Shown piece after piece: positions 1-11,569 of a stretch of DNA of 64,000 nucleotides. The notes under the pieces were generated by a model, which was not told the DNA's origin, searched no databases, and saw only the letters and a list, made by a program, of their open reading frames with translations. Origin of the DNA: Arion vulgaris (taxonomy: Eukaryota > Mollusca > Gastropoda > Stylommatophora > Arionidae); contig CM036758.1 in the NCBI GenBank assembly GCA_020796225.1, positions 25,066,397 through 25,130,396 on the forward strand, read 5' to 3'. A program made the position numbers and the translations under genes. The stretch's first letter is position 1. Every line of letters begins with the position of its first letter.

Positions 1-969
1 TCTTGTTTGTTTTCTTTTAAATTAGCTACAATATTGTACCAATGTTAATTCAAAGACCTCCTATGTTGGTAAATTAGTCTAGACCAATGTATGTGATACT
101 CTAGTTTCATTAACTTGTCATTTATATCCAATTGTGTTATTTATTTTATTCCTTTCTATTATTTTGTCTTTTTATTGACATTTGAAGTAGATAATGTACG
201 CTGTGGTTATCAGCTTTTACACTTACATCGTTTAGAACTATTTTCACCATTTGCCTCATTGTCTCCTGTTGTACTTGTGGATCAGTATTTGTTACCCTAG
301 CCCTCATCCAGCCAAGGATTGTCCACAAATTGTCATAAGTTTGAGTCTGAAGTTTCCTTCTTCATTTCTTGCTTACATTTCTGTGTTAACAAACTCCCTC
401 TACCCTGTTTGAAGCTGGAATTTTCCCTTTCTTAGTTTGATTGTCTTCCAGTGTTTATCATAAGGATAATATTGTTAGTTTTCCTTTTTTCCCATCCACA
501 TGACAAAGATTTTATCCTCTGCTATTGACAATCATTTATGGCTGTCAGGGCATTGTTGGTGTCCTACTCAAATAGATGATTTGTTCAAGTGCTTACTTAT
601 ACAGATTGGTGCTCAGTCCCTACAGCTGCTTCTGCAACACATATGCTGCCCATCATCCACCATGAGAAAATGAAGCTGAAATTTTCCTTCAATTTAGTTG
701 AGATCATATTACCTTTTTTCACACTCTCCAGTAAATTTTTGAGAACTCACTTTACTCTTTTTAAAATTTTATTTAATAAATTTGACTTTTACGAAATTAC
801 AATTAAATACTTCTGATTATATCAATTCAGTGTATTTAACATAACAGATTATTCTGCATATTATGCTATATGTTTAAGTTTCAATGATTTTACCAAGTTT
901 TTTTTACTTTACATAAATTGTCAAGCAATGACTGTTTCTAATAGACTGCAGTTAATTAGTAGTTTGTAT

Positions 970-1250
970 TCCCTATCAAGGTCATCATCGTCAAATAGCT
1001 TGTCCTGAGCAGAACCTTGCCACCCCAAGTCCTCCGAAATTTCTCTCTCTCATATGCCTTCTCTCTCTCATAGGCCAGATATCCCGCCTATGCAGCCGTC
1101 ATGTTCAAACCATCAGTTACATCCTGAATCCATCTGCTCCGTGGTCTTCCTCTTCTTCTCTTTGCCAGTATGCCTCCTTCCATGATGAACTTCTCCAGCC
1201 TTTCGTGTCTATTTATATGTTCAAAATACCTACCACAGTAATGGCAGCAA
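970..1250 (-). mobile_element. LINE ORF2 C-terminal fragment
   Basis: The minus strand translates, with one in-frame stop and small shifts, to the end of a non-LTR retrotransposon ORF2. A stretch reading RRGRPRSRWIQDVTDGLNM is followed by an acidic DDDD-rich end, the usual last segment after the reverse transcriptase. The same family occurs on the + strand near 60640-60890 (RRWIQEVTDDLSM), so this is a dispersed repeat. Only the 3' end survives, as in 5'-truncated LINE insertions. Confidence 0.7.
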
Positions 1251-1804
1251 AAGATCAATAATTTTAGTAGCTCTCAATAACAGAAGTAAATTAATGTAAC
1301 TAATAGCTTGTTAGTGTCTTAATATTTTCTTAATATTTCTTTGCTTGTAATATTTAGCTCTTTGGATATTAATAGTTAACTGAAGCTGCTCCTTGAAAAC
1401 CTGTTGGATGATACAGTTGTAGTATCTTTCATCAGTCACAATTCTTCTTCTTTTCCTTCACTGTACCTCAACGAGATGTTAGGGGGAGATGTAAGGATCT
1501 TCTGAACACCTTGTTCAATGCTCTTTCTACGTTGGTATTCATTTTTCTGAAGTTGTTCTTGATACCATAACTCCATTTTGTGTGTGCTCATTCTCTGTAT
1601 TTATTATATTTTAAATGTGGTCTCTGTGGTAGACAATACCAAGATATTCTTGTCAGATGACCTAGTCATTTAATTATTCATGATTGACTATAGGATAATG
1701 TACTTGAAGTAATGGCAAGTGTGTAACCATTAGTGAGCTTTAACAAAGTGTTCCTTTCAACATATTTCCTTTTTTGCATTTTTGCAAACATAACATTGAT
1801 AGTA

Positions 1805-2135
1805 TGTTACAACATGAAATATATGACATCTGAACAGGGGAAAAGGTTGTGTCACATTATATATATATATATATAACATCTGAACAGCTGAGAAAAAGGT
1901 CATGTCACATTCTATATATGACATCTGAACAGGTAAAAAGTCATGTCACATTCTATATATGACATCTGAACAGGGAAAAAGTCATGTCATATTCTATATA
2001 TGACATCTGAACAGGGAAAAAGTCATGTCAAATTCTATATATGACATCTGAACAGGGAAAAAGTCATGTCACATTCTATATATGACATCTGAACAGGGGA
2101 AAAGTCATGCCACATTCTTTATATGACATCTTATT
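1805..2135. repeat. Minisatellite, about 44-bp unit
   Basis: About seven head-to-tail units contain ACATCTGAACAGGG followed by AAAAGTCATGTCACATTC and a short TATATATG linker. The first unit has an expanded (TA)n linker (about 1859-1876). Units differ by a few substitutions. No coding frame is preserved. Confidence 0.9.
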
Positions 2136-2499
2136 ATCATTATTGATAAAATTTAATAATTTTTAATTTATTTTTATAATTACATCATATTTATTTTATT
2201 TCTTATGTTCGGAAAGATTCTCAATAAAAAAAAAATATAACATATTTCTCTCTGTCATTGTTATTTTGTTGTAAATGAGTATCTTTTATAGAAGATTGGT
2301 GAGAATCCCATGAACTGCTAAAGTAACTAATGTTAATGTGCTGAAAGAGGTCAACGCTCACAGGAAGCTCATAAGTAAGATGCAATCATGATTTGTTGGG
2401 CTTGTCTTGAGAAAAGAAAGTTTAGAACCAATGATGACATCTGGCAAAATCAATGAGAGATGAAAAATAGAATGACAAAGAAAGGAAATTCTGAACTGT

Positions 2500-2715
2500 C
2501 TTCGGTGAGTAACCATGTTTGCTCCGATCTCTTTTTTACACAGGAAGATCTCAGCAGCAGTGCACGAACTCCGTAGCATCGGGAGGGTCCCCAGTGTAAT
2601 TTAGAAGATGGTAAAAATATTTTGTAGGAATTCTATTTTGAAATTTTTTTTCTAATGAATTTTTCCCGGGCAGCGGCTTTTCAGTATGCTCTGGTCGATT
2701 TTGAACTGCCAAGGG
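2500..2715. repeat. Dispersed repeat element (single-unit form)
   Basis: The segment from TTTTTTACACAGGAAGAT to GATTTTGAACTGCCAA is also present around 25290-25340 plus 25960-26080. Here the middle part (GTAGCATCGGGAGG through GTGTAATTT) occurs once. In the second copy the matching part has become a 32-bp tandem array. The class of element is unknown. Confidence 0.6.
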
Positions 2716-2908
2716 CTCTTTTAAGTGCTCAATTTCAATACAGTACCTACAATTTATCGTCAGTCTCCGATAGGACTAGGAACTCGATCTCACCTACACT
2801 GAGACCCTAGATCCCTGGAAAAATATCCTGTTGGCTCCACGAGGGAGTAAACCGGTCACCTTTGGAACGAGAGGCGAGCACCTAATCTCTACGCCACAGA
2901 GACCCCGG
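2690..2908 (-). mobile_element. tRNA-derived SINE-like sequence
   Basis: On the minus strand a tRNA-like head begins near 2908 with GTGGCGTAGAGATTAGGTGC, resembling a pol III A box. It continues to GGTTTACTCCC, resembling a B box. The tail runs into the dispersed repeat to the left, so the two may be one composite element. No target duplication was identified. Confidence 0.5.
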
Positions 2909-3100
2909 TTTAGCTGATAGTGATGGCTATGTTGATAGTTGCCATATTCAGGCACTTATGTTAACCGGACCAGATCAGATGTATCAACTGCTTACGTAAG
3001 ACAGTAGATTGTACTATTTGCAACTGTTAATATACAGCCAACTCTAACTGGGCCTGATAACTGACGGAGAAACCCCTGATCTGGTTTAAGTTGAGGGCTG

Positions 3101-3121
3101 GAATATATATATATATATATG
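3101..3121. repeat. (AT)n microsatellite
   Basis: A pure AT dinucleotide run of about ten units. Confidence 0.9.
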
Positions 3122-3329
3122 TTTGATAGATCACTGCAAGTTTTTTTGCAATTTTACTAAATTCGGTGAGTATATGGTTATTTATTGGTGAAAAATATTC
3201 ATAATATTGATATTCCTTATTGTTAAACTTAACTTGTTGCATAATATAACTTCGATTTAACATTTTGTGTTGATTTTAAAATGAATTCGTCTATATACAA
3301 CAATACTGGAGTGCGAGGTCACATGGTGT

Positions 3330-4020
3330 AGTTGTAGTCTGATTTCCTATAATTCTTACCTGAGTCCGCAGGCCCATAAATTTATAGTTGGCTCTGGCTA
3401 AACCCTCTTCCTAGGGAGGGGGGTAACATATGTTGCCGGGGACCACGGGAGAGCTAAAGGTTGGGGGAGTAAGACATGATAGAAAATCCCTACTGCATTG
3501 TGGGTCAGCGCGGCTATGCAGAAGACCAAAGGAGTAAACCTTGATCACAAATCCGAAGGGAAGGTGCCCTAAGGCTGTTGATGGTTATGTGTATATTCCA
3601 TAACAAATTGTGCAGCCAACGCAAGGTCGCCATTGATTAGATAACATCTCACTGTGAAAGACCATGAGACGAGACAGCAGACCGATTTGGAAGGTGTTAC
3701 AGGTTAGCATCCAGATGTACTTGTTACGTATCATCAGAGGTAACGGATGATCAAGTCAATCAGAAGCCACCGACACAAAATGGATTCCAAATTATCAGCA
3801 GATTAGAACAAGTTGTCCTTTTGGGCAACAGGGCGCAGTCAACTCATACGTGGTACGCATGCACAGTTCAATATTAGCAATTCCACAATGTGTACAGGCA
3901 CCCATGGCCCAGACTGTAGCGAACAAACTTCAAGACTGTCCCGATTGTGACATAATGATGGCCAGGTGAAACATCGCTGGAAAGACAACTGCACATACTT
4001 CGGTATGGGCTATAAAAACA
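3330..4020. other. Unclassified GC-richer segment, probably repeat-derived
   Basis: This stretch is clearly GC-richer than its surroundings, with G-runs near 3415-3430 and 3465. It has no long reading frame, no recognisable domain and no terminal repeats that I could find. The texture is that of an untranslated region of a retroelement. No second copy was seen in the window, so this is a guess. Confidence 0.25.
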
Positions 4021-4379
4021 CAGTAGGCCTAACGTTTATACTTCATTAAACTTATAGAACATATTTAAAGAAATTGAAAGAAAGGAGATAAACAAGATCG
4101 TAATTCATAAAAAGATGTATTATTTGTTATTCCGTACAATGTACCAAAAGTGAAAGAAACCGGCAATAATTATTACACAATGAAATGTTAAAACCTACAT
4201 GTCAGTGCAAGGGATGCAACCCAATAATAAATAAGTGCTGTTTTAATTTTGAATAAGATCAAGATGAAGTCTTGTGTCATATCTAGTCTTTCTCTTCTTT
4301 CTTTTGTCCTTCTCTGCTTTTTGCCGCTAGGTGTAGCAGGTTTAACTGATGATCGGTTTCCGAGATAATGCATGCTCGG

Positions 4380-4645
4380 TCGCTTGATATGGTGTGGTAT
4401 TGTGGAGTTTTAAGATGTCTGTAACTCCATCAACCCATCTTTTCTTGGTCTGCCCTTTCCTCTTGATGATTCCATTTTCAGGTTGTACGCTCTTGCAACT
4501 GGTGTATTCGGGTTCATTCTGACCAAGTGGCCAAACCATTTGAGTCTCTGTTTTTCAATAAATCTAATAGCAGGTGTTGTTCCGACTGTTCTTCTAATTT
4601 CCTCATTTCTTATATGGTCTCTTATATGGTCTATATATTTCATAT
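4380..4645 (-). mobile_element. LINE ORF2 C-terminal fragment
   Basis: The minus strand encodes EKQRLKWFGHLVRMN followed by a basic GRPRK stretch. This is the characteristic module downstream of the reverse transcriptase in many animal non-LTR retrotransposons. A frameshift divides it near 4410-4540. Only the 3' part of the element is present. Confidence 0.8.
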
Positions 4646-4836
4646 CTAGTCTACAATTGTAAATTATTCAAATCCCGTGTAACTATTTCATCATGAATTA
4701 TTACCACTTGGTTACTATGCATTACAGATTATAATACAACCATATGGTGTGTACAATATCCTGTTATTAATATTTTGCTAAATGGCAGAAGCAAATAACA
4801 AGGATTAAAAACAGAAATAAAAATACATTTGACCCT

Positions 4837-4874
4837 TCGCTTCTCGGTCTTTTGGCTAAGATCAAAGTGTAGTA
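4837..4874 (+). pseudogene. 5' fragment of U2 snRNA
   Basis: Bases 4837-4874 match the extreme 5' end of U2 snRNA: CGCTTCTCGGTCTTTTGGCT, then AAGATCAAAGTGTAGTA. The match covers stem-loop I and the segment leading to the branch-point region. Relative to the canonical RNA there is one C-to-T change and one extra A. It stops abruptly just before the branch-recognition sequence, so it cannot make a working U2. It starts almost exactly at U2 nucleotide 2-3, as expected for a reverse-transcribed RNA end. It may be a template-switch product, or the 5' end of a composite retrosequence joined to the SINE 70 bp downstream. Confidence 0.8.
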
Positions 4875-4946
4875 CCCAATTTATTAATCGCGACTAAAGG
4901 GTGAGAGCTTTCATAGAGCCAACTAGGAACATTAAAAAAATTCCAA

Positions 4947-5157
4947 CCCGCTCGCCCAGCGTGCTCATAGCGCGTTGGACGACGGGTGACAAGCCCCCTG
5001 TGAGTGCGGTTCAATTCCGCAGGCTGTCAGAAAAGCCACAGGTTCTCCAGATTTGCGGTGTTCGTGGCACCGAACCGAAGGGCTACGATGTCCATGGCAC
5101 CGAGCCGAAGAGCTGAAAGCTCAAGTGCTTCTGGATCGAAAAAAAAAGAAAATTAAG
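4947..5157 (+). mobile_element. tRNA-derived SINE, family S1, copy 1
   Basis: A tRNA-like head (CGCCCAGCGTG, then B box GGTTCAATTCC) is followed by a body repeating a GGCACCGA(A/G)CCGAAG motif twice. The tail is GCTCAAGTGCTTCTGGATCG plus poly(A). It is flanked by the 9-bp target duplication AAATTCCAA (4938-4946 and 5158-5166). Two more copies lie at 16816-17017 (+) and 17589-17793 (-). The 3' tail resembles the 3' end of a LINE in this window (26830-27275), suggesting that LINE supplied the enzymes. Confidence 0.88.
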
Positions 5158-5507
5158 AAATTCCAAGCAGCTTTCATTCGAGAGAATGACGACGCCCGTA
5201 GGTTTTACACTTTTAATGCGTATCTGGGTTTTTTTTAAAAAAAAAGATTAAACAAGCAAACATAACTATGACGAAGTCTTGAGTATTGTATGTTGACGAC
5301 CTTGCGCTGTCGCTTCCTTATACTTATGCATGAGGTTTATCATGTTTACTTTCGTTAATGCAATATTAACTCAAGCTTCATTACTGGTCCAATATGGCAA
5401 GTATATTTCCTTCTACTTACCAAATGAATTTAGAAAAAAAGCAGAGAACAAACAGTGGACCAGATAGAATTCAACAGCTGGCTCTCTCTTTTACATCTTC
5501 GGTGTCT

Positions 5508-5625
5508 TTCATGATCTACTATCTAGGACATGTAGATATTCGTGGTAATGATGGTACAGACAGTATTGCGCTAAATCATTCATAGTCAAAGTGCTTGAGG
5601 TTAATATGTGGGGGCGTTTCGAAGC
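5508..5625 (+). mobile_element. LINE RNase H fragment
   Basis: The + strand reads GHVDIRGNDGTDSIALNHS, a close relative of the GHxGxxGNexAD motif in the RNase H domain of I/Nimb-type LINEs. A stop follows after HS. No flanking LINE domains are recognisable, so this is a small remnant. Confidence 0.55.
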
Positions 5626-6039
5626 ACGTCTGTTGGAAGAGAACACACACAACATAAGTGCCGGAATGTGATATGATGTCGGTTCAGTAACCAGCAACAG
5701 CAAAATAAACAGAATTTTCAGTGCTCGTGAGAATCCAATAAATGTATAGGCATACCGTTCTGAGACACCGTTGCAAGAATATAAATCAATACAACGTTCG
5801 AGAAGAAAGGTATGAAGGCTGAAGATCCTGATGTAAACTCAAAAAAATATTGAGAATACGCAGAAGCAGACACTTTAAAATGATGATGCTTGTCCATCAC
5901 GGGTGATGATGACCACACACATTTTCATCCAAGGGAACGTAGTTACGTTATGTTTGTCTGTCTGTGCGTACTGAGCCCGATGCGGGCTTTAAATGTTCTT
6001 GAACAGTGTGGTCAAGGTAACTTGCACTTGTGGGGAGTT

Positions 6040-7055
6040 TTACTGCCTTTCTATTTTGACATTTTTGTTCGATCCGTGCTGTTCTACCTGCTCGCAGGCC
6101 GAAGAATCGTGTCCAAGAAGCGTGCGCCAGGCTGATCTGTCTTGAGCAACATCATTCTCCCAGTTGTCGACATCTATGCCAAAGGATTTCATCGAGTTAT
6201 TGAGTGTGTCTTTGAATCGCTTTTTCTGACCACTCTGTGAGCGTTTACCGCTATGCAGCTCACCACAAAAGAGTCGTTTGGGTATTCTGCAATCCGGCAT
6301 TCGAGCCACATGTCCTGTCCATCGTGCCTGGGACTGTATCAAGATTGTATAGATGCTGGGGAGAGCAGCTCTCTTTAGGACATCTGTGTCTGGGATCATA
6401 TCCTGCCATTAAATGTTCATTATTTTTCTAAGGTAGACTGTGTGAAAGTGGTTTAGCTTACTTGCGTGTCAGTTTCGCATGCGTGAAGAAGGACTGGGAG
6501 CATGCCAGCTCAAAATACCTTCAGTTTTGTTGCTTGGCCAATACCACATCTGTGCCAGACGTTTCTGCCAGAGGTGTTTTAGAGGTTCTGGTATTTATTT
6601 CGTCATCTATGGTGACATTTTGGAAGTGTGCTTCCAAGATAGGTAAATCTGTCCACTACTTTCAGTTTCTTCCCGTTTGTTGTAATATTTGGTTCGGCAT
6701 ACACTTTTCCAGAATCTGGCTGGTACATGACTTCAGATTTTTCTGTATTGATGGGAAGCCCGAAGTTGGAGCAGGCTTGCGAGAATCTATCCATGCTGGT
6801 CTGGAGATATACCTCAGTGTTGGCAGTGAGGGCGCAGTCGTCAGCAAATAAGAGATCCCTGATGGTATCAGACTTTACTTTTGTTTTTGCATGGTCTCCT
6901 TAGGTTAAAAAGTTTTCCATTTGTACGATACTTGATGATGTCGACACCTATATCTCCATCTCTGAATGCATCGGTCAGCATGACAGAAAACATAATTCTA
7001 AACAGAGCTGGTGCAATCACACAGCCTTGTTTGACTCTATTCAGGACGAGAAAAA
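6040..7055 (-). mobile_element. LINE reverse transcriptase to C-terminus, 5'-truncated
   Basis: Reading leftward from 7055: NRVKQGCVIAPALF (reverse transcriptase), a decayed catalytic region, NTEKSEVMYQP and DRFTYLGSTLP. After these comes the terminal module ARWTGHVARMPDCRIPK with AQDRSAWR. The order is that of an RTE/CR1-like ORF2. Stops and frameshifts separate the blocks, so it is dead. It ends just upstream of the first exon of the MAPEG gene. Relatives of its tail are at 26285-26680 and 36466-37270. Confidence 0.85.
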
Positions 7056-7280
7056 GCTCTACAATTTACAAAAACGAAAATGAGCGATGACCAAAAGTTA
7101 CACTAATTTCAGACTGCAGGAAACTGCTGTCTAGCTCTCCAATAACACAACTTTTGCTTTCTTGAAAACTTCCAGTATTTGTTGATTTCATAGTTTCTTG
7201 TACACAAAACTGAAGACGTGAAGAATGTTTTTGTAAACGTCATTTAGATGAGGATAAGGTGAACCGTATTGTTTTTGGAG

Positions 7281-7353
7281 ATGACAGGTAATAACATTAC
7301 TGACCAATATGCGCTGCCTGCTTTGGTGACACTTATTGGTATTTATCAACTTG
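7281..7353 (+). CDS. MGST2-like: MAPEG gene exon 1
   Basis: Exon 1 starts at ATG 7281 and encodes 24 residues (MTGNN...GIYQL), the first half of helix 1. It ends in phase 1 at the donor GTGAGT. The next in-frame codon upstream of the ATG is not a Met, and the length matches the short first exon of vertebrate MGST2. Confidence 0.85.
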
Positions 7354-10300
7354 GTGAGTTTTAGCCTTGGCGTTCAATCATAATTAATTCTTACTTAAGA
7401 TAATGATTCTTCACCTTTTAACTCCCAACGGAGCACTCAGGCCTTCAACAAACTTCTTCCAGTCTCTCGTTCTCATACCATCCCTTTCAATTCTTTTTAC
7501 ATACAAGATAATGATTATAATCTGATAATACTGTAGTTGACATTATTTTTTGCACAAAGTTAGTAAGACCAATCTAAAATGCAGGAAAACTAATTGGTTG
7601 CAATATCTTATGACATGTTTCTTACTGCAGTGTCCAGTCCTCAGAGTATTGTGACGAACTATGAAAACACAAAGTTTTTTGGTCAACAAACTGAAACTTT
7701 GCTAAACTGACGTTTTGACCAAAATACTGATAGTATTTACAAAAAACTATATATATATACATCTACAAATCTAGTCTGGTCAGAGCGGATCAGATCGGGA
7801 GGAAACTGAGGGAGACTGCGGTGATACGTAATAAATTGGCGTTTAAGGACACAGACACATATGTATGGTATCACATAAGCAAGCAAAAATGAATAACAAA
7901 ATGATTAAAGTAACAAAACAAACGTTTCGGTCGTAGACCTTTATCAAGGGACAAATACAGACAAGGAATACTAAATAAACTAAAGCATAGATCTAAATGA
8001 GAAGGATGACTAGCGATATGACAAATACTCACCTGTTACCGTGCAAACACTGAAAATCTACACAAGGTGATGTTGACACAGAGTAGCAGAGGCGGTGTGT
8101 CAGACCACCCCCCGATACGGGAAGACGATGGTGCAAGTGTGAGCCGGGTGAAGATTAAACAGGGGGAGGCAATTCTTTTATATGGAAAGCAGTGCGAGGA
8201 GAAGTAATTGGAGCCTACCAACTCGAAAACGACGCCCCAATAATCGACCCCATAAGTATTTACCAGAGAAAAAAGTGGGGAAAAGGATAGTTTTACTGGA
8301 GTCTGCCATGTTCTTACAATATTTTGCAATATGATGGTTAATAATGTACATCATTGCACTCTGAGAAGACACATAGTTATATATGTCTCTTGCAGCAGAT
8401 TACGAAGATATGCATGCTGATAGTTCCTGTAGCTAGCTAGTTGTGCAAATCTCATCTGGTCTCATAGAGAGCTCTGCTGACTCATGTGTCACTTGATTTC
8501 AAATTGCATCAGTCTTAGTATCATACCCTCTGCGATGGTAGAATCATTATGAAAAGGTGGTTGCAGAGAAATCTTAGTATGTTACCCCTAACCATATAAA
8601 TGATATCACTACATATTTTCTTAAATCCATCATGAAGGTCTAACATTAACTTCAGGCATGAAAATTATGATAGTTGCCGTCCCTGAGTCAGTTTTGTGCC
8701 TGCCAGAATAACAAAAAGTTATGCATGCAATTTTATTAACCGACTGGATGAGTATGACTACAGGATCAATGCAGGCATGCTACACACTGAATAGGTAATG
8801 AACTTTTAGCAGTCCTGCCGCAAGAACTATTTTGGCCTTTACACGCCTGGACATGTAGGAATGAAGGGAAATGAAAGGCAGATAAATTCGTTGAAACAGC
8901 ATAGTAGAAACTTGATTATGCTATGTAATATCTGCAATCTAGATATTGCACTGTCTATAGCAACAAAATAAGCTCACAAAAATGCAGTGGTATTAATCAC
9001 CAACTACTATTTTCTTCCAACTCAGGTATCAGATTCACCACAGCTGTTGTCAAATCCAGGCATAAGTTTCGAATCAAGGTTCCTGACACTACAGGACCAT
9101 CAGAGTTTATCCGCACATTCAGAGCACAGTAAGCTGCCGATGTAGCGGGAATTTTGTTGTCATTATTGTATGTGGTTGTCTGTAATCATTGGGACATGAC
9201 AGAATTGCACCAATTTGTCTGCACTTCTTGTGATGTGACAAAATCACTTCTATTTGTCTGTTCTCACTGTGATGTCAAATTTTTTACTATTATTTGTGTG
9301 TACTTGTGTGCCAACTGAGTGAGTACATTAACAAAAATTGTAAGTAATAATATTGTATCCCATTCTGTTCTCCTCAGTCAGAACACACTAGAATATTACA
9401 CACTGTCTTTGGCATGTTTGTGGATAAGTTCCATCTTCTTTCATCCAGGTAAGAATATTTGTGGATGTATTGTCTTTTATTTATCCATTCACAAATATTT
9501 ATGGATATGTTACTTGTTTTTTATTATCAATGTCCGCATATTCTAAAATATATTGCATGTTTCTTTTAACCCTTTAAATCCCAGCACTTCAGACAAAGTC
9601 CCTGTTAAATTCTCAGGGCAAGAGAAATAACTCAGCAACAATGAGAAGTATTTATGAAATAAAATTCTTCACAAATACCAATTCTTATCAATATTTGTAG
9701 TGTAAAGTTCAATTTACAGTTAAATGGGTAAAGTACTAATTTGTGAACATGTATGTTGTTAATGCCATGTTAGTTGAATGTGAAAAATTAAACAAGGGAA
9801 GAAATAAAAAATGAATGACAGTATCAAAAGTACATTTCTATATTGGGTCAAAGGACAAGAACTCTGTTAAATTATTGAATGATATATGCCCTTGTACCAA
9901 ACAGCAAGAGTACAAACTCCTTTATATCATTGAAGAAGAAGTTGATAACAATACCTTTACATGACATGGGATCAAAGAGCATGCTCTCAAGCTCTGTTGT
10001 ATAATTAAAAATGTAATGGTTTACTATACCCTATAATTGATATTTAACTGATGGACAAGAGCCTAAACTCTGTTGGAACATTACAAATATAACTGTCTGT
10101 TGTACCCCATAAATGATATTAAACTGAAGGACAAGAGCCTAAACTCTGTTGGAACATTACAAATGTAACTGTCTGTTGTACCCCATAAATGATATTAAAC
10201 TGAAGGACAAGAGCCTAAACTCTGTTGGAACATTACAAATATAACTGTCTGCTGTACCCTATAATTGATATTAAACTGAAGGACAAGAACCTAAACTCTG

Positions 10301-11505
10301 TTGGAACATTACAAATGTAACTGTCTGCTGTACCCTATAATTGATATTAAACTGAAGGACATGCGTCTGCTGTAGAATTGAAGAAGTCAGTATCTCTACA
10401 CAACATTTGATTTAAGCGTGAGAGCACAAACTGCTGGGTTAGTGGAGGGAAACTTAACCCTTTAGCTGATAAGGACGTATATATACGTTTTTCCCATTCA
10501 CAGCTAAAGACGCATTAACACATCTGTTATTATCTCTCCTCTGTGGGCTAGAGATGTGTTAACACGTTATGCATTGCTACTGTCACTGCTATAGGCGTAC
10601 ATTCACGTTTGTGACCTAGAAACAAAGAGTAGCTATTTTTAGCTCAGCCTTCAGAAAGTATGTAGCAGCGAAAGGGTTAAGTAGAAGAAGTAGTAACTTG
10701 AGGTTGTCAATTTGATATTTATGTAAGCAAATTCAATTTATCATTTCATGTCACCCTTCTTCCCAACTTCAAAAATGTTTATTTTGAAGAGTTCTAGGAT
10801 ACTAAATTGATACATGTTCCAGTTATGATGAGTTTAACCATGTGGTTATAATGTTTTTATTAGTTCCAGCTTCTGTGACATACATGGGCTACCTCATTGG
10901 CAGGGAGATGTACTTCTGGGGCTACATCAAAGAGGCAGATAGAAGGTAAGCTGGTATCAGACCAGAGGTGGCTCAGTTTGTTCCAAGAGAACACATGTAT
11001 TCCCTTAATATGGTACACACAGCTCATTTCAGTGTTCTTCTGTCATGTCTCCATCTTGTGTTATGATTCATACCATTAATGTCTATGTCCTTCTGTTGCA
11101 TCTCAATCTTGAAATGTTATTCACATAGTTTGTGTCCATGGCCCTCAATGATTCATACCATTAATGTCTATGTCCTTCTGTTGCATCTCAATCTTGAAAT
11201 GTTATTCACATAGTTTGTGTCCATGGCCCTCAATCGTGTCTCAATTGTGATATGTTGTTCATATAGTTTAGGTCAATGTTTCTCTGTCATGTCTCAATTG
11301 TGAAATGTTGTTGACATACCTTATGTCAACGTCCCTCTCTCATGTTTCAATCTAGAATAGACTATCGTTCTCTCTATCTAGACCATAGATTCCCAAACGT
11401 TTTCGCCCACCGCCACTTTGCACAACATAAACTTTGTAACACCATCCCCCACCCTCCACATTATAACAGTTTGCCAACGCCCCTTCCGTCCCCCACACAC
11501 ACACA

Positions 11506-11569
<64 letters not shown>

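Noticed and set aside
146..328. A 60-codon minus-strand frame near the window start
   Set aside because: It is short, unrecognised and without splice or start support.
4837..4874. Functional U2 snRNA gene
   Set aside because: Only the first 38 nt match. The branch-recognition sequence, Sm site and 3' stem-loops are absent.
5053..5238. A 61-codon frame in the S1 SINE
   Set aside because: It spans the SINE body and poly(A) and is not coding.
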